DNA from: Clostridia bacterium
GTDB taxonomy: Bacteria; Bacillota; Clostridia; Christensenellales; Borkfalkiaceae
DNA: 64,000 nucleotides
Assembly (NCBI GenBank): GCA_017463105.1
Contig: JAFTPU010000014.1
Coordinates: 62,001 to 126,000, forward strand
Direction of reading: 5' to 3'
Positions 27,195 to 34,243 of this stretch are shown here, piece by piece. The position numbers and the translations under genes are program-made. The stretch's first letter is position 1. Every line of letters begins with the position of its first letter. The notes beneath the pieces were generated by a model, which was given only the letters and a program-made list of their open reading frames with translations, did not search any database and was not told the origin of the DNA.

Positions 27195-28433
27195 TTATTT
27201 TTTCTTTCCGCCCTTTCTCGGCTCGTCGTACTCCACGCCGAGCGAAACGCTTTGCTCGGGCATAAGGTATACGCCGGGTTCGTCGTAATCTCCGGTAAGG
27301 TAAGAAACGCCGTCGATCTCTTCCTCCCAATCGTCGTCTTTCACCGCCGGCGCGTTGATAAGGCAAAGCTCGAATACGATCATCGCAAGCGCGATCCCCA
27401 CCACGACGAGGCTCTCCGCCGAAAGCTGCGTCTCCGTCTTTAACCAAAGCTTAACGCAAACAATCGCGCCCGCCGTCGCCCAAAGCAGGACGACCGACCA
27501 CGCGAGCAAACGTTTCCGTCCCGCCGTTTCCGCGCCGTCGAGATCGAATTCCCTCGTACCCAACGCGTGATAGACCATGCCGATGAAGGCAAGCACGGAA
27601 AGTCCGCAAAGGAAAGGCGTTACGCCCGTTTTCAATATTTTCACGATCCCGTCGAAATACGCTTTATTCGCAAAATCCTCGGAGAAAGTCGTTGTGAAGG
27701 ACTCCCGCACCTCGTTCGTCAATGCGCCCAAGCCCCCGAACGCATTTTTCCAAACGAGGAAATACGCCAACGCAGCGCACGCGGCAAGTTGTAAAAGATT
27801 GCGGAGCACGGGAGCGAAATTCCCCACCTCGCGCTTTTCTTCCTTGATACCGCCCTCGAGCGAGCTGAACAGGCTGACGTTACCCGCGAGTATACCGCAG
27901 ATAAAATGTACGCCCAAACCGACGGCGAGCAGCGCGATCGCACCGCTTTCGAATGAAACGCCCGCGTCCCAAACGTTGGTCGCGATCGCGACGTAAGCGA
28001 GAAGCAACAAAACGACGGACGCGAAGGAAGCGGAAAAATATTTCCCCATGTCGTCCATCGCGTACATATTACGGTTGAAGCCGTAAAGCTTGCTCGCTTT
28101 TTTCTTCATCAGCCAATTAAGCTTTACGAGCGATCGGATAAGCCCGATAAGCAGGATAAGCGCCGCGGCGGCGAAAACGCCGACGCCGGCAAAAAACGCC
28201 GTACCGCTCTGTCCCGCAGAGATAATCGCCTTAACGATAGCGATACCCCCGAGCGCGACCGTTCCCTCGGACGAAGTAACCGTCAATTGCGGAAAGCACA
28301 AAAGCACGGCAAGCGCCGCGATCGCGAGCAAATACGCCATGCCGATCCATTTTGCCTTGCCTTGCGCTTTTGAAATACGGTTTCTGATATAACCGTATTT
28401 TCTCGATGCGACGGGCTTCACTTTGTAAGCCAT
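27195..28433 (-). CDS. Multi-pass membrane protein (paralogue 1 of 3)
   Basis: Function unknown. The 412-residue protein is the first gene of the tandem set and has the same conserved marks: IRNRISKAQGKAKWIGM, LYGFNRNMYAMDDMGKYFSAS, VLRNLLQLAACAAL and ALGTREFDLDGAE. I chose the ATG at 28433 because GGAGG lies six bases upstream; a TTG two codons earlier is also open. An 8-base-pair hairpin (28448-28467) sits just before the ribosome site. The C-terminus is a short acidic tail ending in RKGGKKK. Confidence 0.85.
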   Translation of the reverse strand: MAYKVKPVASRKYGYIRNRISKAQGKAKWIGMAYLLAIAALAVLLCFPQLTVTSSEGTVALGGIAIVKAIISAGQSGTAFFAGVGVFAAAALILLIGLIRSLVKLNWLMKKKASKLYGFNRNMYAMDDMGKYFSASFASVVLLLLAYVAIATNVWDAGVSFESGAIALLAVGLGVHFICGILAGNVSLFSSLEGGIKEEKREVGNFAPVLRNLLQLAACAALAYFLVWKNAFGGLGALTNEVRESFTTTFSEDFANKAYFDGIVKILKTGVTPFLCGLSVLAFIGMVYHALGTREFDLDGAETAGRKRLLAWSVVLLWATAGAIVCVKLWLKTETQLSAESLVVVGIALAMIVFELCLINAPAVKDDDWEEEIDGVSYLTGDYDEPGVYLMPEQSVSLGVEYDEPRKGGKKK

Positions 28434-28545
28434 ACCCAACCTCCATTCGCGTTTTGGGGAAAACGCGTTCGCTTATGCAAAAAAACGGAAAAAAGCCGAT
28501 TCTTTCCCGTAAAAATGAAAACCCCCGATTTTCTTTACTTATTTT

Positions 28546-28574
28546 ATTATAGCGTGTTTTTCGTCCAATGTCAA
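28546..28574 (-). promoter_or_regulatory. Promoter of the three-paralogue membrane protein operon
   Basis: Exact consensus on the minus strand: TTGACA (28569-28574), 17 bases, TATAAT (28546-28551). The predicted leader is about 100 bases and contains the hairpin at 28448-28467. Confidence 0.85.
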
Positions 28575-28597
28575 TATTATGTTTGAAAAAATTTACA

Positions 28598-28627
28598 GGA
28601 ATACCAAAAATTTTTTTTCGGTATTCC
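28598..28627 (-). terminator. Terminator of ppa
   Basis: 8-base-pair stem (28598-28605 with 28620-28627) followed on the minus strand by TGTAAATTTTTT. The opposite strand also has T6 after it. Confidence 0.65.
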
Positions 28628-28682
28628 CGTTTTTTCCGTTGTATTCGCTATCGTTTGCTTTCTTTCGACCGTTTTTTACGTT

Positions 28683-29213
28683 TTACACGCCGAATGTATT
28701 TTTATATGCCTTGATACATTTGTTGATGATATCCATCGCCTCGTCGCGATGACAGATTTCTTTCACCGTCGTCTGTTTATGCTCGAGCGATTTGTACACT
28801 TCGAAGAAATGCATCATTTCGTCGAATACGTGCTTGGGCAATTCCTGAATATCGTAATAATCCTTATAGGTGGGGTCCTGCACGGGGATCGCGATGATCT
28901 TTTCGTCGAGCGAGCCGCCGTCGATCATCTTGATGACGCCGATCGGATAGCAGGTGACGAGCGTCGCGGGATAGATCGTTTCCCCGCAAAGAACAAGAAC
29001 GTCGAGCGGGTCGCCGTCGTCCGCAAAGGTGCGCGGAATAAACCCGTAGTTCGCGGGATACACCGTCGAGGTGTAAAGTACCCTGTCGAGCTTGAGCAGC
29101 CCCGTTTCTTTGTCCAATTCGTACTTCGCTTTACAGCCTTTCGGAATTTCGATGAACGCTTCGAACTTTTTCGCCGTAATGCGCTCCGCCGAAATATCGT
29201 GCCAGATATTCAT
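28683..29213 (-). CDS. ppa: Inorganic pyrophosphatase, family I
   Basis: Hydrolyses pyrophosphate to orthophosphate in the cytosol. The 176-residue protein has the family I signature DGDPLDVLV (about residues 65-73), the N-terminal EIPKG and KYELDKETG segments and the KDYYDI metal/substrate region. Length is normal. Its promoter overlaps the hairpin after the uxuB-type gene. Confidence 0.96.
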   Translation of the reverse strand: MNIWHDISAERITAKKFEAFIEIPKGCKAKYELDKETGLLKLDRVLYTSTVYPANYGFIPRTFADDGDPLDVLVLCGETIYPATLVTCYPIGVIKMIDGGSLDEKIIAIPVQDPTYKDYYDIQELPKHVFDEMMHFFEVYKSLEHKQTTVKEICHRDEAMDIINKCIKAYKNTFGV

Positions 29214-29260
29214 AAGTTTTCTATCTCCTCTTGTTTTATTATTTCCTCTTATTATTATCT

Positions 29261-29289
29261 ATTGTACCACAAAATCCCCGTTTTCGCAA
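29261..29289 (-). promoter_or_regulatory. Promoter of ppa
   Basis: Minus-strand TTGCGA (29284-29289), 17 bases, TACAAT (29261-29266). It lies inside the loop and one arm of the hairpin at 29274-29305. Confidence 0.6.
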
Positions 29290-29305
29290 GAGCTGAACGG
29301 GGGAT
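29274..29305 (-). terminator. Terminator of the uxuA-uxuB operon
   Basis: Arms 29274-29282 and 29296-29305 pair over 9 bases; the minus strand continues TTTG and the plus strand T6. It overlaps the ppa promoter. Confidence 0.55.
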
Positions 29306-29342
29306 TTTTTCAATTTTTTATCCGTATCGGACTTTTTTTCTT

Positions 29343-30155
29343 TTAAACGCCGCTATACGCCGAGAATCCGCCGTCCACGGGAATTACCGTGCCCGTCACG
29401 AATCCGCTTGCGTTATCGTCCGCAAGCCACAAAAGCGTTCCGATCAGATCGGAGATCTCGCCGAACTTTTTCATCGGCGTCGCCGCCAAGATCTTGCCCG
29501 TTCTTGCTGTCGGCGTGCCGTCCTCGTTAAAGAGCAGGTTTCTGTTTTGGTTAGTCACGAAGAACCCGGGCGCGATCGCATTGCAACGGATATTGCAGGG
29601 AGCGAAATGCACGGCAAGCCACTGCGTGAAATTGGAGATACCCGCTTTCGCAGCACTGTACGCGGGGATTTTGGTGAGCGGACGGTACGCATTCATGGAG
29701 GAAATATTAATAATATTACCGCCCGTTTTCACCATGTCCACCGCAAACACCTGCGTTACCAAAAACGCCGAGGTGATATTGAGGTCAAATACAAATTTCA
29801 AGCCGCTTTCTTCCAGCGCAAAGAAATCCTTTACACCCTCCAAATCGGGCGTCATGATCTCATTGTCCGTAGACGCACGAGGATTGTTTCCGCCCGCGCC
29901 GTTGATAAGGAAATTCACTTTGCCGAATTTCCCGTTAATGATCTTCTTTGCGTCTATGATACTCTGTTTATCCAAACAGTTACATTTAACGGCGAGCGCG
30001 TTTTCGCCGATCTCGTCGGCATACTTTTTCGCCGCTTCCTCGTTGATATCGAGCAGAGCCACTTTTGCGCCCTTTTCCGCAAGCGCCTTGGCGAACGCGC
30101 TGCAAATAACGCCGCCCGCGCCCGTGATTGCAATTACTTTATCGCTTAATTTCAT
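29343..30155 (-). CDS. uxuB: D-mannonate oxidoreductase, SDR type (YjmF/UxuB-like)
   Basis: NAD(H)-linked reduction of fructuronate to mannonate. The 270-residue SDR has the modified cofactor motif TGAGGVIC seen in the YjmF group, NGAGG near residue 88 and the catalytic Ser/Tyr/Lys in NISSMNAY and YSAAKAG. I chose the ATG at 30155 because GTGAGGG lies upstream; it overlaps the uxuA stop. The adjacency to uxuA makes the mannonate substrate likely, although SDR proteins are hard to assign by sequence alone. Confidence 0.88.
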   Translation of the reverse strand: MKLSDKVIAITGAGGVICSAFAKALAEKGAKVALLDINEEAAKKYADEIGENALAVKCNCLDKQSIIDAKKIINGKFGKVNFLINGAGGNNPRASTDNEIMTPDLEGVKDFFALEESGLKFVFDLNITSAFLVTQVFAVDMVKTGGNIINISSMNAYRPLTKIPAYSAAKAGISNFTQWLAVHFAPCNIRCNAIAPGFFVTNQNRNLLFNEDGTPTARTGKILAATPMKKFGEISDLIGTLLWLADDNASGFVTGTVIPVDGGFSAYSGV

Positions 30156-30156
30156 T

Positions 30157-31245
30157 TTATTTACCCTCACTTTTTAATTTATCCAACATATCCCATACGC
30201 CGAGCATATACATAATGCCGAGCGCACGATCGTACAAGCCGTACCCGGGACGCACTTTTCCCGGTCCTTCGTCCCATAAGTGCCTACCATGGTCGGGACG
30301 AACGTAGCCTTCGAACCCGCAATCGTGATACGCTTTCAAAATATCGAGTATGCCCGTATCGCCGTCGCAATCTCTATGGCTCGCTTCGCTGAAATCGCCG
30401 TTTTCAAAATGCTTTACGTTGCGGATATGCGCAAAAGCGATCCGATCGCAATGCTTCCGCACGATCTCCGCCACGTTGTTTTTCGGGTTGGCGTTCAAGC
30501 TCCCCGAACAAAGCGTCAGGCAGTTGTACGGATCGTCCACCATTTTCAAAAATCTGTCGATGCTCGGCTCGTCCACCAAAAGACGGGGAAGCCCGAAAAT
30601 ATCCCAAGGGGGATCGTCCATATGGATCGCCATTTTGATATCGCATTCGCGGCAGGTGGGCATGATCGCTTCTAAGAAATATTTAAGATTTGCCCAAAGT
30701 TTTTCTTTGGTTACGCCCTCGTATGCCTTGAACAGCTCGTCCAGCTTTGCCATACGCTCGGGCTCCCAACCGGGGAAGGACATATTATACTTTTCCGTGA
30801 AATCAAGAATATACTTCGCCATTGCGTTGTAATCGTCTTGTATCATTCCCTTTTCATAGAAAAGAGCGGTCGACCCGTCCCCCACTTCGTGGAAAAGATT
30901 ACTTCTTGTCCAGTCGAATATAGGCATGAAGTTATAACAGATGACTTTTACGCCGAACTTGGATAAGTTGCGGATCGTCTGCTTATAATTTTCTATGTAT
31001 TTATCGCGCGTAGGCAGACCAATTTTAATATCGTCGTGCACGTTCACCGATTCCACGACGTCGATATTAAAGCCGTACTTATCGCACTGCGCCTTGACCT
31101 TGGCGATCTCCTTCTCTTCCCATGTTTCCCCCGGCATCTTGTCGTGTAACGCCCAAACGATACCCTCTACCCCGGGAATCTGTTTGATGTCCGACAATTT
31201 GATACGATCGTTTCCTTCGCCGTACCAACGAAACGTCATTTGCAT
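30157..31245 (-). CDS. uxuA: Mannonate dehydratase
   Basis: Dehydrates D-mannonate to 2-keto-3-deoxygluconate. The 362-residue TIM-barrel protein opens with MQMTFRWYGEGND, typical of UxuA, and carries the conserved segments MAIHMDDPPWDIFGLPR, LCSGSLNANPKNN and RPDHGRHLWDE with metal-binding His, Cys and Asp residues. It has a strong ribosome site (AAAGGAGCGG) and its own promoter, divergent from an AraC-type regulator. Confidence 0.96.
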   Translation of the reverse strand: MQMTFRWYGEGNDRIKLSDIKQIPGVEGIVWALHDKMPGETWEEKEIAKVKAQCDKYGFNIDVVESVNVHDDIKIGLPTRDKYIENYKQTIRNLSKFGVKVICYNFMPIFDWTRSNLFHEVGDGSTALFYEKGMIQDDYNAMAKYILDFTEKYNMSFPGWEPERMAKLDELFKAYEGVTKEKLWANLKYFLEAIMPTCRECDIKMAIHMDDPPWDIFGLPRLLVDEPSIDRFLKMVDDPYNCLTLCSGSLNANPKNNVAEIVRKHCDRIAFAHIRNVKHFENGDFSEASHRDCDGDTGILDILKAYHDCGFEGYVRPDHGRHLWDEGPGKVRPGYGLYDRALGIMYMLGVWDMLDKLKSEGK

Positions 31246-31279
31246 AAAATTTCCGCTCCTTTATTTACTTTGTGTTTCT

Positions 31280-31308
31280 ATTATAGCACTGTTGAATTTT
31301 AAAGTAAA
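31280..31308 (-). promoter_or_regulatory. Promoter of uxuA-uxuB
   Basis: Minus-strand TTTACT (31303-31308), 17 bases, TATAAT (31280-31285). The sequence TTTACTTTAAAATTCAA covering its -35 region resembles one at the uxaB/araC promoter (55066-55081), a candidate regulator site. Confidence 0.75.
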
Positions 31309-31342
31309 TATCAAAAAAAGCACAAAACATTACAAAAATTGC

Positions 31343-31371
31343 TTTACTGTAATTTTTATTTGTGCTACAAT
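31343..31371 (+). promoter_or_regulatory. Promoter of the AraC-type gene at 31378 (leaderless start predicted)
   Basis: TTTACT (31343-31348), 17 bases, TACAAT (31366-31371). The transcription start is expected at about 31378, the first ATG of the gene. It diverges from the uxuA promoter with 34 bases between the -35 boxes. Confidence 0.65.
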
Positions 31372-31377
31372 TTATAT

Positions 31378-32178
31378 ATGAACAACGCTACGATCGATTT
31401 GGAAAATTTCAGCTTCTCTTATTTGGAGTATAGGGAAATGGACCCTTTCCATTTAAAACGGCACATTCACCCCACGTACGAAATATTATTCGTCACCGAG
31501 GGGAAGATAGACTACGTTATCGAAGATAAAAGCTATGCGCTGGAAAAGGGCGATCTTTTATTGATCCGCCCCGCGCAGTATCATTTCGTCCGCGATATCG
31601 TAGCTCCGCCCTATCGGCGATTCTGTTTCCATTTTCTACCCGATTTCACGGGCGACGACAAGCTGATCGAAAACGTATTCGACCGCGGCGAAATGTTCAC
31701 CCTGCGGGAAGGCTCCGCCGCCGAAAAACTGATGTTTCTTTTCAAGGAGCTGTTGACCCAGCTTCCGCAAAACGCGCGGGAACCGCTCTGCAAGGACATG
31801 CTCCACGCGATACTTTTGAGTTTGCTCACCTTAAAAAAGGCGCCGAAGAAAAATTCCGCCGTGATCGAAAAAAACTGTTGGAAAATACTCGATTATATCA
31901 ACGTAAACCTTACGACGATAAACAATGCCGAGGATATTGCAAACGCTTTGTTTTATTCGAAATCCTATATCAATCATCTGTTTAAAAACGAACTGAACAT
32001 CAGCGTAATGCAATATATTCGCAATAAGAGGATCCTGCTTGCGCACAAAATGATCGGCGAGGGCGCGAAGCCGACGGACGTATTTTTAAAATGCGGTTTT
32101 TCCAATTACGTCACTTTTTACCGCGCCTATTGCCAATATTTCGGCTTTTCGCCGTCCGACAATAAAAGAAAACGTTAA
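31378..32178 (+). CDS. AraC family transcriptional regulator, divergent from uxuA
   Basis: A 266-residue regulator with an N-terminal cupin sugar-sensing domain (HIHPTYEILFVTEG, residues 29-42) and a C-terminal double helix-turn-helix (about 165-262, with ALFYSKSYINHLF and CGFSNYVTFYRAYCQYF). It is read divergently from uxuA-uxuB, so it probably controls hexuronate use. The start is uncertain: the ATG at 31378 has no ribosome site and would be leaderless, while the ATG at 31438 has GGAG nine bases upstream and would give a protein lacking the first 20 residues. Confidence 0.88.
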   Translation: MNNATIDLENFSFSYLEYREMDPFHLKRHIHPTYEILFVTEGKIDYVIEDKSYALEKGDLLLIRPAQYHFVRDIVAPPYRRFCFHFLPDFTGDDKLIENVFDRGEMFTLREGSAAEKLMFLFKELLTQLPQNAREPLCKDMLHAILLSLLTLKKAPKKNSAVIEKNCWKILDYINVNLTTINNAEDIANALFYSKSYINHLFKNELNISVMQYIRNKRILLAHKMIGEGAKPTDVFLKCGFSNYVTFYRAYCQYFGFSPSDNKRKR

Positions 32179-32269
32179 CGCCCCTCGTACTCTATCGCGC
32201 TTTTCCGTTTTTTGCCGTTCGCGTGAACTCGTGTTAATTCACGAGTTCAAGTTACCCGTCAACGCCAAA
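32177..32269. repeat. 93-base direct repeat, copy 1
   Basis: Identical to 32314-32406. It starts inside the stop codon of the AraC-type gene. It includes a 9-base-pair palindrome (32225-32233 with 32240-32248) whose right arm plus two bases, CACGAGTTCAA, equals part of the T-arm of the nearby tRNA-Ser. Confidence 0.93.
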
Positions 32270-32282
32270 GCGCAGAAGACGA
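32270..32282 (-). other. 13-base remnant identical to the tRNA-Ser 3' end
   Basis: GCGCAGAAGACGA here equals 32439-32451, the 3' acceptor end of tRNA-Ser with its last CCA base. It follows repeat copy 1 directly, and a 6-base-pair palindrome with a 3-base loop (32287-32301) follows it. Confidence 0.55.
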
Positions 32283-32313
32283 CATTCTGCCCTACGGGCA
32301 GAGCTTCACGGCA

Positions 32314-32406
32314 AACGCCCCTCGTACTCTATCGCGCTTTTCCGTTTTTTGCCGTTCGCGTGAACTCGTGTTAATTCACGAGTTCAAGTTACCCGTCAAC
32401 GCCAAA
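32314..32406. repeat. 93-base direct repeat, copy 2
   Basis: Perfect copy of 32177-32269, offset by 137 bases, and placed next to the tRNA-Ser trailer hairpin. Confidence 0.93.
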
Positions 32407-32440
32407 AGAGGGATGACCGTTTGGTCATCCCTCTTTTGGC
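32401..32440 (-). other. 18-base-pair hairpin in the tRNA-Ser 3' trailer
   Basis: Arms 32401-32418 and 32423-32440 are perfectly complementary with a GTTT-type loop and include the encoded CCA. No U-tract follows on the minus strand, so it is more likely a processing or protective structure than a classical terminator. Confidence 0.6.
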
Positions 32441-32527
32441 GCAGAAGACGAGATTTGAACTCGTGCCACCATTACTGATGCTACTCCCTTAGCAGGGGAG
32501 CCCCTTGAGCCACTTGGGTACTTCTGC
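32437..32527 (-). tRNA. tRNA-Ser (GCT anticodon)
   Basis: The minus-strand sequence folds as a class II tRNA. The acceptor stem is GCAGAAG (5' end at 32527) with CTTCTGC (3'), the discriminator is G, and CCA is encoded at 32437-32439. The anticodon arm CTCCC-CTGCTAA-GGGAG gives GCT. There is a long variable arm, and the T-arm has GTTCAAATC. It reads codons AGC/AGU. Confidence 0.93.
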
Positions 32528-32553
32528 ATGGCTCGATTTATCAAAGCTATACT

Positions 32554-32582
32554 ACTATATCACATTTTTTTTTCGTTGTCAA
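32554..32582 (-). promoter_or_regulatory. Promoter of tRNA-Ser
   Basis: Minus-strand TTGACA (32577-32582), 17 bases, TATAGT (32554-32559), about 27 bases upstream of the tRNA 5' end. Confidence 0.8.
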
Positions 32583-32713
32583 AGCTTTTTGACTTAAAAA
32601 ACGAAAATTATTTTTTATTTTTCCGCGCTCCTCTAAAAGTACTCTCCGCCTATTTATATAATATATTGTATTCTCGAAATATGTGTTTTCACGAAAAAAA
32701 TCCGTCGAAACGC

Positions 32714-32742
32714 TTGCTTTTACCGTCGGAATGGTTTATAAT
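32714..32742 (+). promoter_or_regulatory. Promoter of nagB
   Basis: TTGCTT (32714-32719), 17 bases, TATAAT (32737-32742), about 43 bases before the nagB ATG. Confidence 0.75.
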
Positions 32743-32784
32743 AAAAGCGTTGAAAAACAAAATTTTTATCGAGGTATTGAAAAC

Positions 32785-33507
32785 ATGAAAGTTATCGTTA
32801 CGGAAAACTATGAAGAAATGAGCGAAAAAGCCGCGCAGATCATCATCGACATCGTGAAAAACAATCCCAACGCCATTCTCGGGCTCGCAACGGGCTCCAG
32901 CCCCGTCGGCACTTATCAAAATATGATCAAAGACCACAAGGAAAACGGCACCTCCTACAAAAACGTAAAAACCGTCAATCTCGACGAATACGTCGGGCTT
33001 ACCGCCGACCACGATCAGAGCTATGCGTACTTTATGCGCGCCAATCTTTTCGACGGACTCGATATCGATCTGAAAAACACCAACCTGCCTTGCGGCAGCG
33101 CGCCCGACGCGAAGAAGGAATGCGACCGTTACAATGCGCTCCTCGAAACGATGAAACAGGACGTACAGGTGCTCGGCATCGGCTCGAACGGTCACATCGG
33201 CTTCAACGAACCCGATACCCCTTTCGATTCCGTTACCCACCTCGTCGATCTTACGGAAAACACGATCAAGGACAATTCCCGTATGTTCGCTTCCATCGAC
33301 GACGTTCCCCGTCAGGCGCTTTCGATGGGTATTAAAAACATCATGCAAGCAAAATCGATCGTCATGGTCGTTTCGGGCAAGAACAAGGCGAAAGCCGTTT
33401 ACGGCATGGTAAAGGGCGAGATCACTCCTGCGTGTCCCGCGTCCGTGTTGCAGCTCCACCCCTTCGTTACCGTCGTTTGCGATAAGGAAGCGGCAAGTCT
33501 GCTTTGA
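32785..33507 (+). CDS. nagB: Glucosamine-6-phosphate deaminase
   Basis: Converts glucosamine-6-phosphate to fructose-6-phosphate and ammonia, linking amino-sugar breakdown to glycolysis. The 240-residue protein has the phosphate loop LATGSSPVGTY (about 34-44), NLDEYVGL with the catalytic Asp, and GIGSNGHIGFNEP with the catalytic His. I chose the ATG at 32785 (GAGGT upstream) because it gives the normal NagB N-terminus; upstream in-frame codons belong to the promoter region. It is monocistronic with its own terminator; nagA is not nearby. Confidence 0.96.
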   Translation: MKVIVTENYEEMSEKAAQIIIDIVKNNPNAILGLATGSSPVGTYQNMIKDHKENGTSYKNVKTVNLDEYVGLTADHDQSYAYFMRANLFDGLDIDLKNTNLPCGSAPDAKKECDRYNALLETMKQDVQVLGIGSNGHIGFNEPDTPFDSVTHLVDLTENTIKDNSRMFASIDDVPRQALSMGIKNIMQAKSIVMVVSGKNKAKAVYGMVKGEITPACPASVLQLHPFVTVVCDKEAASLL

Positions 33508-33517
33508 TATTTTACGT

Positions 33518-33556
33518 AAACCGCCGCGGCGAGCAAACGCTCGTCGCGGTTTTTTT
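33518..33556 (+). terminator. Terminator of nagB
   Basis: A GC-rich stem with a small bulge (33518-33534 with 33539-33553) followed by a run of T ending at 33556. Confidence 0.8.
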
Positions 33557-33620
33557 CACCAAACTTTCACAGGAAAACAAATAAAGAACCAAAATGTGAT
33601 TCGATTGATCGATAAAACAC

Positions 33621-33649
33621 TTGCTTTTTTGTTGCCCGTATGATAAAAT
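33621..33649 (+). promoter_or_regulatory. Promoter of the lipoprotein gene cluster
   Basis: TTGCTT (33621-33626), 17 bases, TAAAAT (33644-33649). It predicts a 5' leader of about 120 bases in which I see no known riboswitch. Confidence 0.6.
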
Positions 33650-33774
33650 AATTATAACTGTACGATGGCGTATAGCGATTTTTTGCGGATACAAACACAA
33701 AAAAACGACTTTTTTTCGCCGTTTTACATAATTTCGGACGAAATCAGATATGTTTACTGTAAGGAGGCAATATT

Positions 33775-34221
33775 ATGTCTAAGATCAAAAAACTCATTTC
33801 TCTTCTTGCCGCTACCACGCTCTGCTTCGGTATGTGCGCGCTCACCGCTTGCGGCGGCGACGACAGCTCCACCCCCTCGGTTTCCAACACGGAAAGCTCG
33901 GACACGGGCAGCAACGAGGAAATCAGCGACGCATACGTTATTTACGTAAAGAATTCAGACGGCACCCCCGCAACCAACGTACGCGTTCAACTCTGCAAAG
34001 GTCTTGAATTTTGTCTCGGACAATTGCCCGAGCTCGTTGACGAAAACGGTAAGGTAGTTATTAAGCCTTCCGATAGCGAACTCAATGGAGTTGCTTGCGG
34101 AGCCGACGAATATGATATTCATATTTGGAGCGGCGATATGACTAATGAGCTCGAATACGAAGAAACCGACAAGAAAACCCCTGCGACGTACGGCGAGATC
34201 ACGCTGACGATCGCCGACTGA
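33775..34221 (+). CDS. Small lipoprotein, 148 aa, with a carboxypeptidase-regulatory-like beta domain
   Basis: Probably exported and lipid-anchored. A basic N-terminus and hydrophobic stretch lead to a lipobox ALTAC (Cys26), followed by an acidic Ser/Thr-rich linker (about 27-50). The remaining domain begins VIYVKNSDGTPATNVRVQL, a pattern of beta-sandwich carboxypeptidase-regulatory or Cna-B-like domains, and is closest to residues 77-165 of the next gene product. GGAGG precedes the ATG. It is first in a run of three plus-strand lipoprotein genes. Function unknown. Confidence 0.85.
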   Translation: MSKIKKLISLLAATTLCFGMCALTACGGDDSSTPSVSNTESSDTGSNEEISDAYVIYVKNSDGTPATNVRVQLCKGLEFCLGQLPELVDENGKVVIKPSDSELNGVACGADEYDIHIWSGDMTNELEYEETDKKTPATYGEITLTIAD

Positions 34222-34243
34222 TTCGAAACACGGAGAATGATAT

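Noticed and set aside
32177..32406. CRISPR array or insertion sequence at the duplicated region
   Set aside because: There are only two copies of a 93-base unit, no regular spacers and no cas or transposase gene.
32401..32440. Classical intrinsic terminator after tRNA-Ser
   Set aside because: The stem is perfect, but the minus strand continues GTTGACGGGT with no U-tract, so it is listed as a trailer hairpin instead.
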